This document shows, piece after piece, positions 8,983 through 16,439 of a stretch of DNA of 25,502 bases (position 1 is the stretch's first letter; each line of letters starts with the position of its first letter). Source of the stretch: an uncultured Flavobacteriales bacterium. GTDB taxonomy: Bacteria; Bacteroidota; Bacteroidia; Flavobacteriales_E; Vicingaceae. Below the pieces are notes generated by a model. It was not told the origin of the DNA. It worked only from the letters and a program-made list of their open reading frames with translations, and made no database searches. The translations under genes were made by a program, and so were the position numbers. The stretch covers positions 1 through 25,502 of the forward strand of contig CALALS010000236.1 in the NCBI GenBank assembly GCA_937925525.1, read 5' to 3'.

Positions 8983-9392
8983 ACAAGTCTTTAATTATAT
9001 TAAGAGGACTTCCGGGAGCCGGGAAATCAACTTTAGCAAAAGTTTTAGCCGGAAAAAAATATCCTGTTTTTTCTGTGGATGATTACTTTACAAATACTGT
9101 TTCCGGAGAGTATCAGTTTGATTTTTCTAAAAATCATTTGGCTTACCAGCTTTGTTTAGGAAATTGTGAGGCGGCAATGAAAAAAGGCGTAGAGAAAATA
9201 TTTCTGGATAATGTGTTTTCGTTGGACTGGGAAATAGAGCCTTACTTTAAACTGGCACAAAACTTTTCTTATACTACCTTTGTTTTAACTGTAGAAAATT
9301 ATCATGGTAATAAAAATGTACATGATATATCTGATGAACAAATCAAAAAAATTGCGAGTAAATACAAAGTAAAATTAATTTTTAATGAATAA
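8979..9392 (+). CDS. N4BP2-like P-loop polynucleotide-kinase domain protein
   Basis: The 137-aa product is a compact P-loop kinase with Walker A G-L-P-G-A-G-K-S-T (residues 10-18) and a D34-D35-Y-F motif after strand 2. The pattern Y-Q-F-D ... N-H-L-A-Y-Q-L-C is followed by a strand ending in D-N-V-F and W-E-I-E-P-Y. The tail reads N-V-H-D-I-S-D-E-Q-I-K-K-I. This order is that of the kinase domain of N4BP2/N4BP2L proteins and phage-type polynucleotide kinases, suggesting 5'-hydroxyl phosphorylation of nucleic acid. Substrate is inferred only. It overlaps dinB by 4 bases and the next gene by 8. Coupling to a damage polymerase fits a repair role. Confidence 0.78.
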   Translation: MNKSLIILRGLPGAGKSTLAKVLAGKKYPVFSVDDYFTNTVSGEYQFDFSKNHLAYQLCLGNCEAAMKKGVEKIFLDNVFSLDWEIEPYFKLAQNFSYTTFVLTVENYHGNKNVHDISDEQIKKIASKYKVKLIFNE

Positions 9393-9951
9393 ACTAACTA
9401 AATTATTATTTGGTGCTTGGATAGGATTGACAACCTCTACAACAAATGCACAAACCTCTAAAACAGTAGAACCAATGGAAAACATTTACGATATTAAGAT
9501 TAACTCATTAGACGGAAAAGAAATAAAACTAGCTGATTTTGAAGGAAAGAAAATCCTTTTTGTAAACGTTGCTTCAGAGTGTGGGTTTACTCCTCAATAT
9601 AAAGGCTTACAAGAACTACATGAAAAATATAAAGACCAATTAGTAATCATTGGACTTCCATGCAATCAATTTGGCGGCCAAGAGCCGGGTGATGCCAATC
9701 AAATTCAAAACTTTTGTCAGAAAAATTATGGCGTTGATTTTTTAATTACTGAAAAAATTGAAGTGAAGGGAGAGAATCAACACCCACTTTACCAATGGCT
9801 AACTTCACAGTCAAAAAACGGGAAAATGGATAGTGAGGTAAAGTGGAATTTCCAAAAATACATGGTTGATGAAGAAGGCAAATTAATAAATGTTTTTTAC
9901 TCCAATGTTGAGCCTATAAGCGAAGAAATAATTTCATTATTAGGTGAATAA
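9385..9951 (+). CDS. Glutathione peroxidase-family thiol peroxidase, exported
   Basis: The 188-aa product is a GPx-family peroxidase that reduces hydrogen peroxide or lipid peroxides. The peroxidatic Cys is C66 in A-S-E-C-G-F-T-P-Q-Y. C-N-Q-F-G-G-Q-E-P-G follows at 93-102, and Trp154 in K-W-N-F completes the site. C111 in N-F-C-Q-K-N-Y-G is at the position of the resolving Cys of thioredoxin-dependent members, so thioredoxin is the likelier reductant. The first 22 residues look like a cleavable signal peptide ending N-A-Q, which suggests export to the periplasm. It overlaps the kinase and the pyrophosphatase genes by 8 bases each. An internal Met at residue 31 could give a cytosolic form. Confidence 0.93.
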   Translation: MNKLTKLLFGAWIGLTTSTTNAQTSKTVEPMENIYDIKINSLDGKEIKLADFEGKKILFVNVASECGFTPQYKGLQELHEKYKDQLVIIGLPCNQFGGQEPGDANQIQNFCQKNYGVDFLITEKIEVKGENQHPLYQWLTSQSKNGKMDSEVKWNFQKYMVDEEGKLINVFYSNVEPISEEIISLLGE

Positions 9952-10657
9952 AGTAGTTTTTAATTGGAGTGGTGGAAAAGATAGTGCCTTAGCGCTTTAT
10001 CATGTTCTACAACAAAATCAATTTGAAGTAACATCGCTGTTAACCACTATCAATTCTAAATACAACAGAATTTCTATGCATGGCGTTCGCAAAGAATTAC
10101 TGCAAGCGCAATCTGAAGCTATAGGTATTCCCGTTAAAGAAATACTATTACCCGAAATGCCAACGATGACTGATTATAATGATATTATGAAGAAATCAAT
10201 GGCAGCGTTAAAAGATAACGATGTTGAATACAGTATTTTCGGTGATATCTTTTTAGAAGATTTAAAAAACTATCGAGAAGAAAAACTCAAAGAAGTTGGA
10301 ATTAAAGCAGTTTTTCCGCTATGGAAGAGAAACACCTCTGAATTAATTCATGAGTTTATGGATTTAGGTTTTAAAACTATTGTGGTTTGTGCAAACTCAC
10401 AACTGGGTGATGATTTTACCGGAAGAGTAATAGATAACGATTTTCTAAAAGATTTGCCAAAAGGGATTGACCCTTGTGGCGAAAACGGAGAGTTCCACAC
10501 GTTTGTATTTGATGGTCCAATTTTTAAAACTCCTGTTAAGTTTGAAATAGGAGAAAAAATACAAAGAGATTTTCCTGCGCCTAAAGAAGATGAAGATAGT
10601 TGCAACAATAATGGAAAAAGTGCTTCCTTTTATTATTGCGATTTAATTCCTGTATAA
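9944..10657 (+). CDS. Dph6-type ATP pyrophosphatase (PP-loop, diphthine-ammonia ligase family)
   Basis: The 237-aa product has the PP-loop S-G-G-K-D-S at residues 9-14. The Dph6-family hallmark D-P-C-G-E-N-G-E-F-H-T-F starts at residue 176, preceded by a conserved G-D-I-F-L-E-D segment. In eukaryotes and archaea this family amidates diphthine on elongation factor 2. Bacteria lack diphthamide, so here it probably activates another substrate through adenylation. The start is GTG, overlapping the glutathione peroxidase gene by 8 bases. It is the final gene of the dinB run and is followed by a hairpin terminator. Family is sure, substrate unknown. Confidence 0.9.
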   Translation: MNKVVFNWSGGKDSALALYHVLQQNQFEVTSLLTTINSKYNRISMHGVRKELLQAQSEAIGIPVKEILLPEMPTMTDYNDIMKKSMAALKDNDVEYSIFGDIFLEDLKNYREEKLKEVGIKAVFPLWKRNTSELIHEFMDLGFKTIVVCANSQLGDDFTGRVIDNDFLKDLPKGIDPCGENGEFHTFVFDGPIFKTPVKFEIGEKIQRDFPAPKEDEDSCNNNGKSASFYYCDLIPV

Positions 10658-10660
10658 AAT

Positions 10661-10686
10661 AAAAAGCCCCAAATTAAGGGCCTTTT
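10661..10686. terminator. Bidirectional intrinsic terminator
   Basis: AAAAAGCCC, an 8-base loop and GGGCCTTTT form a hairpin with one bulged C, flanked by A-run and T-run on both strands. It lies between the convergent Dph6-type gene and the small secreted protein gene, so it can end transcription from both sides. Confidence 0.8.
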
Positions 10687-10716
10687 AACTAAACTTAAAA
10701 ATAGTAAAAAACTACT

Positions 10717-11040
10717 CTATTTGCTTTTCTTTTCAACTACTTTTTTCTCAACTTCTACTTTCATTTTTCCATCAGGGGCAACAGTTTTAGTAGTTTTAGT
10801 TGAAGTTCCTTCTTTTTCCTTTTCTATCTCTTGCATTTTTGCATCGGCATCAGCACCTTTATAAACTTCAGTTGAAGTGTTTCCGTTTTCATTAGTAGTA
10901 ATGGTCATTACTTTTTCACCACCTATTTCTTCTACTTTAACTTCTTTGGTAACTTCTTTTTTCTCTGCAGTTTGTGCACTAACGGTATTTAAAACAGCCA
11001 TTAATGCAAAGGCAGAACATAGTAACATTATCTTTTTCAT
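10717..11040 (-). CDS. Small secreted Lys/Glu-rich protein
   Basis: The 107-aa product has a clear signal peptide, M-K-K-I-M-L-L-C-S-A-F-A-L-M-A-V-L, ending near V-S-A-Q (cleavage after A22). The mature part of about 85 residues is highly charged, with repeated K-E and V-E-K-K runs and a short N-E-N-G-N-T-S-T-E-V-Y strand. I do not recognise a family and assign no function. Export to the periplasm or surface is inferred from the signal peptide alone. It stands alone on the minus strand, with a -7 promoter box 28 bases ahead and a shared terminator behind. It resembles the many small stress-type secreted proteins of Bacteroidota only in composition. Confidence 0.75.
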   Translation of the reverse strand: MKKIMLLCSAFALMAVLNTVSAQTAEKKEVTKEVKVEEIGGEKVMTITTNENGNTSTEVYKGADADAKMQEIEKEKEGTSTKTTKTVAPDGKMKVEVEKKVVEKKSK

Positions 11041-11067
11041 AATAAATAGTTTAATTGTTTAACACAG

Positions 11068-11091
11068 CAAATGTAAGCAACAAAGTTGTTG
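11068..11091 (-). promoter_or_regulatory. -7 box and small dyad ahead of the secreted-protein gene
   Basis: Minus-strand TACATTTG (11068-11075) matches TAnnTTTG perfectly and would start transcription about 20 bases before the ATG. No TTG is found at -33 spacing. Instead a dyad, CAACA-AAGT-TGTTG, sits at 11078-11091 just upstream of the -7 box. An activator or repressor site is possible there. Confidence 0.5.
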
Positions 11092-11140
11092 GTTTATAAT
11101 ATGTTGCTGTTAAAAGAAGTTAATAAAAGTTAATTCACTC

Positions 11141-11407
11141 ATGATTGACTATCTTTGGCAAGAGTTTATGGATGAAATAAAATTTCGGAAACCAGAGCAA
11201 CCAAATAATCCACTTCATGGAGTAAAGTTAGCTGATATGCTTGAATTTTTAGTTGCTTACTTTGGCTGGGAAAGGTTAGGAGAAGAAATCAATATTAGGT
11301 GTTTTAATTATGACCCTTCTATTAAATCTAGCTTAACGTTTTTGCGAAGAACCCCATGGGCGAGAGAAAAGGTGGAAAACCTTTATTTAAAGTGTATCAA
11401 GAAATAA
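11141..11407 (+). CDS. VF530-family (DUF2132) DNA-binding protein
   Basis: The 88-aa product matches the VF530 family, small DNA-binding proteins known from structural genomics. Core signs are N-N-P-L-H-G-V-K-L at residues 22-30, then L-V-A-Y-F-G-W-E-R-L-G-E-E-I-N-I-R-C-F, and S-I-K-S-S-L-T-F-L-R-R-T-P-W-A-R-E-K-V-E near 60-79. The family is usually about 70-75 residues, so the first 15 or so residues before the N-N-P-L-H-G block may be extra. The internal Met at residue 10 is an alternative start. The helicase gene begins 28 bases downstream on the same strand. Binding target is unknown. Confidence 0.88.
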   Translation: MIDYLWQEFMDEIKFRKPEQPNNPLHGVKLADMLEFLVAYFGWERLGEEINIRCFNYDPSIKSSLTFLRRTPWAREKVENLYLKCIKK

Positions 11408-11435
11408 TAACCTTCAATTACTATTATTTTGAAAA

Positions 11436-12662
11436 ATGAAATTTGAAGACTACCATATTAATGAAGGTATTTTAAAAGGAATATCTAAACTTGGTTTTAA
11501 AAAGCCTACGGATATTCAGTTTAAATCTATTCCGCCTATACTAAACGGTGAAGATGTATTGGCAATTGCACAAACCGGAACCGGTAAAACAGCTGCTTTT
11601 GCTATTCCAATTATCCATGTGTTACAGCAAAGAAAAAGTAATACAAGGAGAGATGGCGTTAAATGTTTGGTTATGGCGCCAACTCATGAATTAGCCTTGC
11701 AGATTGATGAAGTATTTAAATCATTGGGAAAACATACCAGAATAGAATCCTATTGCATTTATGGTGGTGTTGATCAAAACCCACAAAAGGAACAACTTGA
11801 TAAAGGTGTGGATGTTTTAATTGCAACGCCCGGAAGGTTGTTTGACTTAGTGAGTCAAGGAATATTAAGTTTGAGAAGAGTTGAAATATTGGTATTAGAT
11901 GAAGCAGACCACATGTTGGATTTAGGCTTTATAAAATACATACGAGATTTAATGAAGCATTTACCTAGAAAAAGACAAACACTTTTTTTCTCGGCCACCA
12001 TTAATGAAAAAATCAAGAAGTTAGCTTACTCTTTGGTTAATAATGCCATCCGAATTCAAATATCTCCCAAAGATCCGGTAGCTAAAAATATCGATCATTC
12101 AGTTGCATTCATAGGTATGGATGATAAACGTTTTTTTCTGGAAGAGCTGGTAAAGAATAACCAGGATGCAAAAATGTTGGTATTTGTTCGGACAAAAGTA
12201 AGAGCCGAAAGAGTTAAAAAAACGATGGAGCGAGTGGGTATAGTTTCTCAAACCATACATAGCGATAAAGAGCAAAAAGAACGAGAACAAACCATGTACG
12301 ATTTTAGATATGGTAATTTAAAAATACTGATTGCTACTGATGTAAGTGCCAGAGGAATAGACATACCTAATGTTGACTACGTAATAAATTATGATTTACC
12401 GGAAACAATGGAATATTATGTTCACAGAGTTGGAAGAACGGGTAGGGCAAAGAACAAAGGAAATGCCGTAACTTTTTGTAGTGAAGATGAGCAAGAACAG
12501 TTAAATGCTATTGAGAAAAGATTAGGAAAGCCGATTAAAAGAATAGACATCAGTAAGTATGAATACCAAACCACTGTAAAAACTTCAGGCGGATTAGATA
12601 ACTGGCAATCATTGGTAGAGGAGTTAGATAGCCATCAATCAAAAAAGAAAAAGAAGAAGTGA
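11436..12662 (+). CDS. DEAD-box RNA helicase (RhlE-like)
   Basis: The 408-aa product is an ATP-dependent RNA helicase used in RNA remodelling, ribosome assembly or mRNA decay. In order it shows the Q motif (P-T-D-I-Q near residue 25-29), Walker A A-Q-T-G-T-G-K-T at 45-52, D-E-A-D at 155-158, S-A-T at 186-188, and A-R-G-I-D and H-R-V-G-R-T-G-R at 330-337. The C-terminal extension is short and ends in a six-Lys run that could bind RNA. It heads a run continuing into the 160-aa unknown gene, whose GTG start overlaps the helicase TGA. Helicase class is certain; the RhlE subgroup is an estimate. Confidence 0.95.
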   Translation: MKFEDYHINEGILKGISKLGFKKPTDIQFKSIPPILNGEDVLAIAQTGTGKTAAFAIPIIHVLQQRKSNTRRDGVKCLVMAPTHELALQIDEVFKSLGKHTRIESYCIYGGVDQNPQKEQLDKGVDVLIATPGRLFDLVSQGILSLRRVEILVLDEADHMLDLGFIKYIRDLMKHLPRKRQTLFFSATINEKIKKLAYSLVNNAIRIQISPKDPVAKNIDHSVAFIGMDDKRFFLEELVKNNQDAKMLVFVRTKVRAERVKKTMERVGIVSQTIHSDKEQKEREQTMYDFRYGNLKILIATDVSARGIDIPNVDYVINYDLPETMEYYVHRVGRTGRAKNKGNAVTFCSEDEQEQLNAIEKRLGKPIKRIDISKYEYQTTVKTSGGLDNWQSLVEELDSHQSKKKKKK

Positions 12663-13141
12663 AATCGGCAAGTTCTAAAGAAATAAGTACAGAGTTAAAA
12701 CTTAGAACACACAAAGAGCTAGTTGAACTTTGTCTTCGCTTGGCTAGATTTAAAAAAGAGAACAAGGAATTACTTACCTATCTATTATTTGAATCTGACA
12801 ATGAAACGGCTTATATTAATGCTATAAAACAAGAAATTGATGAGCAATTTGACACCATCAATAAAAGCAGTTATTATTTTATAAAAAAGAGCATTAGAAA
12901 GATTTTGCGAAACATTAATAAATACAATAGATATACAAACCACAAAGAAACAGAAGTGGAGTTACTCATTTATTTTTGTAGGAAACTGAAAGAAATGAAA
13001 CCATCTATGGAAGGCAATGTTGTGCTGATAAACATCTTTGAAAATCAGTTGAAAAAGGCTAAAAAGATTATGTTAAACCTGCATGAAGATTTGCAAAGAG
13101 ATTATGGTATAGAAGTAAGTGAATTAAAAAGTTCGGGATAA
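12659..13141 (+). CDS. Uncharacterised helical protein coupled to the helicase gene
   Basis: The 160-aa product is mostly alpha-helical, rich in Lys, Glu and Asn, with no signal peptide, membrane segment or Cys motif. I do not recognise the family with confidence. Visible segments are L-R-T-H-K-E-L-V-E-L-C-L-R-L-A-R-F near residue 15-31 and K-S-I-R-K-I-L-R-N-I-N-K-Y in the middle. The GTG start overlaps the helicase stop in a GTGA arrangement, and its own stop overlaps the copper ATPase start (TAATG). The arrangement shows it is translated with both neighbours. The high positive charge would suit RNA or ribosome association beside the helicase, but that is a guess. Confidence 0.75.
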   Translation: MKSASSKEISTELKLRTHKELVELCLRLARFKKENKELLTYLLFESDNETAYINAIKQEIDEQFDTINKSSYYFIKKSIRKILRNINKYNRYTNHKETEVELLIYFCRKLKEMKPSMEGNVVLINIFENQLKKAKKIMLNLHEDLQRDYGIEVSELKSSG

Positions 13142-15525
13142 TGAAACATAATTATAAAATATCAGGAATGAGCTGTAATGGCTGTAGAAGCCATGTTGAA
13201 AAAGCCCTTAGTGAAGTTGAAGGAGTAACTCAAGTAGAAGTTAGTTTGGAGGATAAGTCGGCAATTGTCGAAATGGATAAGCATGTTTCGCTTTCAACAT
13301 TTCAAGAGGCACTTAAAGAATCAGGTGGAAACTACTCTATACATCACCCTGATGATGAAATTAAAGAAGAAAAGCCAAAAGAAGAAAAGGAAAAGGGGAA
13401 TGGAGTTTACTATTGTCCTATGCATTGCGAAGGAGAGAAAACCTACGATAAGCCGGGAGATTGTCCGGTGTGTGGTATGGATTTAGTAGAACAGCCCGGT
13501 TCAGAATCCGATTCTGAAGAGAATAAAACGTATCAGATATTAGTTAAAAAGCTTTGGATTGCAGGAGCATTTACGCTACCTATTTTTCTTATTGCCATGT
13601 CAGAGATGATTCCTAACAATCCTATCTATAAGCTGATGCCTTTAAAATATTGGAATTGGGTACAGTTTGCATTATCTATCCCTGTTGTGTTTTATGCTAC
13701 CTGGATGTTTTTCCAAAGAGCTTACTCTTCTATTGTAAGAAAGAATTTAAACATGTTTACACTCATTGGAATTGGTGCAGGAGTGGCATGGTTATTTAGT
13801 TTGGCAGGAATGCTTTTTCCTGATGTTTTTCCTTCACAATTCAAAACACATGGCGGAACCGTTCATGTTTATTTTGAAGCTGCAACAGTAATTCTTACGC
13901 TTGTTTTGCTTGGTCAGGTTTTAGAAGCCAGGGCGCACAGTAAAACAAATAATGCTGTAAAAGAACTTTTAAAGTTAGCACCCAACAAAGCCATACGAAT
14001 TGAAAACGGAGAAGAAAAGTCAATTAGTATTAATGAGATAAAAGTTGGTGATTTATTAAGAGTAAAGCCGGGTGACAAAATTCCTGTGGATGGAATAATT
14101 GAAGAAGGCGATACTTCCATTGATGAATCTATGATAACGGGTGAGCCTTTGCCTGTGACTAAAGAAAAAGGAGATAAGGTTTCTTCCGGAACAATAAATG
14201 GCAAACAATCTTTTGTGATGAAAGCCGAAAAAGTAGGCAGTGATACCTTGCTTTCACAAATTATTCACATGGTAAACAATGCCAGTAGAAGTAAGGCGCC
14301 CATTCAAAAGTTAGCAGATAAAATCTCCGGTTATTTCGTGCCTATTGTAATAGCTATTTCTGTTATCACGTTTATTGTTTGGGTAATTTTTGGACCAGAA
14401 CCAATTTATGTTTATGCTTTTGTGAATGCCATTGCCGTACTTATTATTGCTTGTCCGTGCGCTTTAGGACTAGCAACGCCTGTTTCTGTAATGGTAGGAG
14501 TGGGAAAGGGGGCTCAATCAGGTGTGTTGGTAAAAAATGCGGAAGCATTGGAAAAGATGAATAAAATTGACACACTAATTATTGATAAAACAGGAACAGT
14601 AACAGAAGGAAAACCTTCTGTAGAAAAAGTGGTTGGAAGTGCTGAATGGGATGAAGATAAAGTATTACAATATATCTATTCTATCAATCAGTATAGTGAG
14701 CATCCTTTGGCGGAGGCTACCGTAAAATATGCAAAACAAAAGAGTGTAGGCGCTCTAAAAGCCGATAAATTTGAATCTATTACAGGGAAAGGTGTAAAAG
14801 CCAATGTAAATGATGAGCAAGTGTTTTTAGGTAACATGGCTTTAATGGAGCAGGAGAGAGCTAGCCTTTCTGATGAGTTAAGAGAAAAAGCAAAAGCGCA
14901 ACAAGAGTTAGGTAAAACAGTTCCTTATCTATCAATAAATGGAAAAGTGGTTGGATTTATAGTTATTTCCGATGCTATTAAAGAGACTAGTCGTAATGCA
15001 ATTGCAGAGTTAAAAGAAATAGGTATTAACGTTATTATGATGACGGGAGACAATCAATATACCGCAAAAGCGGTTGCAGATGAACTAAAGTTGACTGATT
15101 TTAGGGCTGACTGTTTACCCGAAGACAAATTGAATGAAGTTAAAAAGATGCAATCCGAAGGACATATTATTGCAATGGCGGGAGACGGCATAAATGATGC
15201 GCCTGCACTTGCCTTGGCAGATGTGGGAATTGCCATGGGAACAGGAACAGATGTAGCCATAGAAAGTGCAGCCATTACATTAGTTAAAGGAGATTTGCAC
15301 GGCATTGTAAAAGCCAGAAAATTGAGTGCTTTAGTAATGAGAAATATTAAGCAAAACTTATTCTTTGCGCTCATATATAATTCTATTGGAGTACCTGTAG
15401 CAGCAGGTGTGTTGTTCCCGTTTTTTGGAATATTATTATCGCCCATGATAGCAGCCTTGGCCATGAGTTTTAGCTCCGTATCTGTAATTACAAATGCATT
15501 GAGGCTGAGAAGTAAAAGTATATAA
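13141..15525 (+). CDS. copA: Copper-exporting P1B-type ATPase
   Basis: The 794-aa product pumps Cu(I) out of the cytoplasm. It opens with one HMA domain (G-M-S-C-N-G-C, C12 and C15), a Lys/Glu linker, then a heavy-metal binding domain with Y-C-P-M-H-C at 91-96 and D-C-P-V-C-G-M at 107-113. Eight membrane helices carry the C-P-C metal site (438-440), Y-N in the seventh helix and M-S-F-S-S (775-779) in the eighth, all features of Cu(I) pumps. The ATPase core has T-G-E, the phosphorylated Asp D482 in D-K-T-G-T, S-E-H-P and G-D-G-I-N-D-A-P from 681. No copper-responsive regulator is adjacent; it is embedded in the helicase run. Confidence 0.94.
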   Translation: MKHNYKISGMSCNGCRSHVEKALSEVEGVTQVEVSLEDKSAIVEMDKHVSLSTFQEALKESGGNYSIHHPDDEIKEEKPKEEKEKGNGVYYCPMHCEGEKTYDKPGDCPVCGMDLVEQPGSESDSEENKTYQILVKKLWIAGAFTLPIFLIAMSEMIPNNPIYKLMPLKYWNWVQFALSIPVVFYATWMFFQRAYSSIVRKNLNMFTLIGIGAGVAWLFSLAGMLFPDVFPSQFKTHGGTVHVYFEAATVILTLVLLGQVLEARAHSKTNNAVKELLKLAPNKAIRIENGEEKSISINEIKVGDLLRVKPGDKIPVDGIIEEGDTSIDESMITGEPLPVTKEKGDKVSSGTINGKQSFVMKAEKVGSDTLLSQIIHMVNNASRSKAPIQKLADKISGYFVPIVIAISVITFIVWVIFGPEPIYVYAFVNAIAVLIIACPCALGLATPVSVMVGVGKGAQSGVLVKNAEALEKMNKIDTLIIDKTGTVTEGKPSVEKVVGSAEWDEDKVLQYIYSINQYSEHPLAEATVKYAKQKSVGALKADKFESITGKGVKANVNDEQVFLGNMALMEQERASLSDELREKAKAQQELGKTVPYLSINGKVVGFIVISDAIKETSRNAIAELKEIGINVIMMTGDNQYTAKAVADELKLTDFRADCLPEDKLNEVKKMQSEGHIIAMAGDGINDAPALALADVGIAMGTGTDVAIESAAITLVKGDLHGIVKARKLSALVMRNIKQNLFFALIYNSIGVPVAAGVLFPFFGILLSPMIAALAMSFSSVSVITNALRLRSKSI

Positions 15526-15533
15526 TAATTGAA

Positions 15534-16379
15534 ATGAAGTTACTGCTATTCATAACAACACTAGTTATTTCATTAAGTTCGTTTTCACAAACTTTAGATA
15601 GCCTTTCTAATGAAAACTATGAGTACGAACCTGACAGAATAGCTAAAGAAGCCGTTAGCAAAATTTTAAAATACACAGGATTAACGCCCAACTTTATAGT
15701 AGTAGTGGATAAAGACATCTCCACCGCTCAAGCTTATTTAAAGAATACCAAAAGGTACATTGCCTATAATCCTGCTTTTATTCAGAAATTGAATGATAAA
15801 ACCAACACCAACTGGGCAGCGGTAAGCGTGTTAGCACATGAAATTGGTCATCATTTATCAGGTCATACCTTGCTCAGAGAACAATCTCCCGGAAATGAAT
15901 TAATTGCCGATAAATTTTCAGGATTTATATTACATCAAATGGGTGCAACGCTAACCGATGCTATTGCCGCATTAAGCGCCATAGGGCATGAAATGGATAC
16001 TACCAAACATCCACCCAAAAATGCAAGAATTCAGGCAATAAAAGAAGGTTGGAATGAAGCTAAGAATTTAAAAAATACTACTGCCTTTACCACTAAGGAT
16101 TCAACTTCAATGCAGTCATCTATTAAGTTTATTTATAAATGCACATTTACCGGAGATGACAATATTTATTTTGTTGATGAAAAAGATAACATCATTTGGT
16201 ACAACAATCAGGGAAACCCAATTATAATAGGGAAGAAGGAGACGCCCAAAACTTCAAAGTATGTGTGGATATATAACTATCTCGACAACTTTTACGGTGT
16301 AGATAGTAAAGGAAAAATTTGGAAAGAATCCACTTATGGTTCTGTTTACATCATTGGTCAGGCTATAAATATTCCTTAA
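15534..16379 (+). CDS. Secreted M48-like zinc metallopeptidase with C-terminal repeats
   Basis: The 281-aa product has a signal peptide ending near S-S-F-S-Q (residue 19). Its zinc peptidase core carries H-E-I-G-H-H at residues 102-107, with the third ligand likely E122 in N-E-L-I-A-D-K-F. This spacing suits family M48 (HExxH plus ExxxD). A C-terminal part (about 205-281) holds two copies of a strand-turn-strand unit, around I-Y-F-V-D-E-K-D-N-I-I-W-Y and F-Y-G-V-D-S-K-G-K-I-W, about 41 residues apart. They may be a small substrate-recognition module. The gene starts 8 bases after the copper ATPase stop. The peptidase is probably periplasmic or lipid-free exported; its target is unknown. Confidence 0.82.
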   Translation: MKLLLFITTLVISLSSFSQTLDSLSNENYEYEPDRIAKEAVSKILKYTGLTPNFIVVVDKDISTAQAYLKNTKRYIAYNPAFIQKLNDKTNTNWAAVSVLAHEIGHHLSGHTLLREQSPGNELIADKFSGFILHQMGATLTDAIAALSAIGHEMDTTKHPPKNARIQAIKEGWNEAKNLKNTTAFTTKDSTSMQSSIKFIYKCTFTGDDNIYFVDEKDNIIWYNNQGNPIIIGKKETPKTSKYVWIYNYLDNFYGVDSKGKIWKESTYGSVYIIGQAINIP

Positions 16380-16416
16380 ATTTCTGTGGAATAGCCTTAA
16401 AGACCTAAGTAATTGA

Positions 16417-16424
16417 TACCTTTG
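16417..16424 (+). promoter_or_regulatory. -7 promoter box for the ABC-F gene
   Basis: TACCTTTG matches TAnnTTTG exactly and lies 15 bases before the ATG, which would give a leader of roughly 10 bases. No clear TTG lies at -33. It separates ABC-F transcription from the copper/peptidase run. Confidence 0.5.
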
Positions 16425-16439
16425 CACAAATTTTAGAAT

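Noticed and set aside
10348..10608. Minus-strand frame inside the Dph6-type gene
   Set aside because: It lies fully opposite a gene with strong family motifs, and its translation has no recognisable character.
15054..15464. Minus-strand frame opposite the end of the copper ATPase
   Set aside because: It is antisense to conserved GDGINDAP and membrane helices; Ser/Ala-rich shadow.
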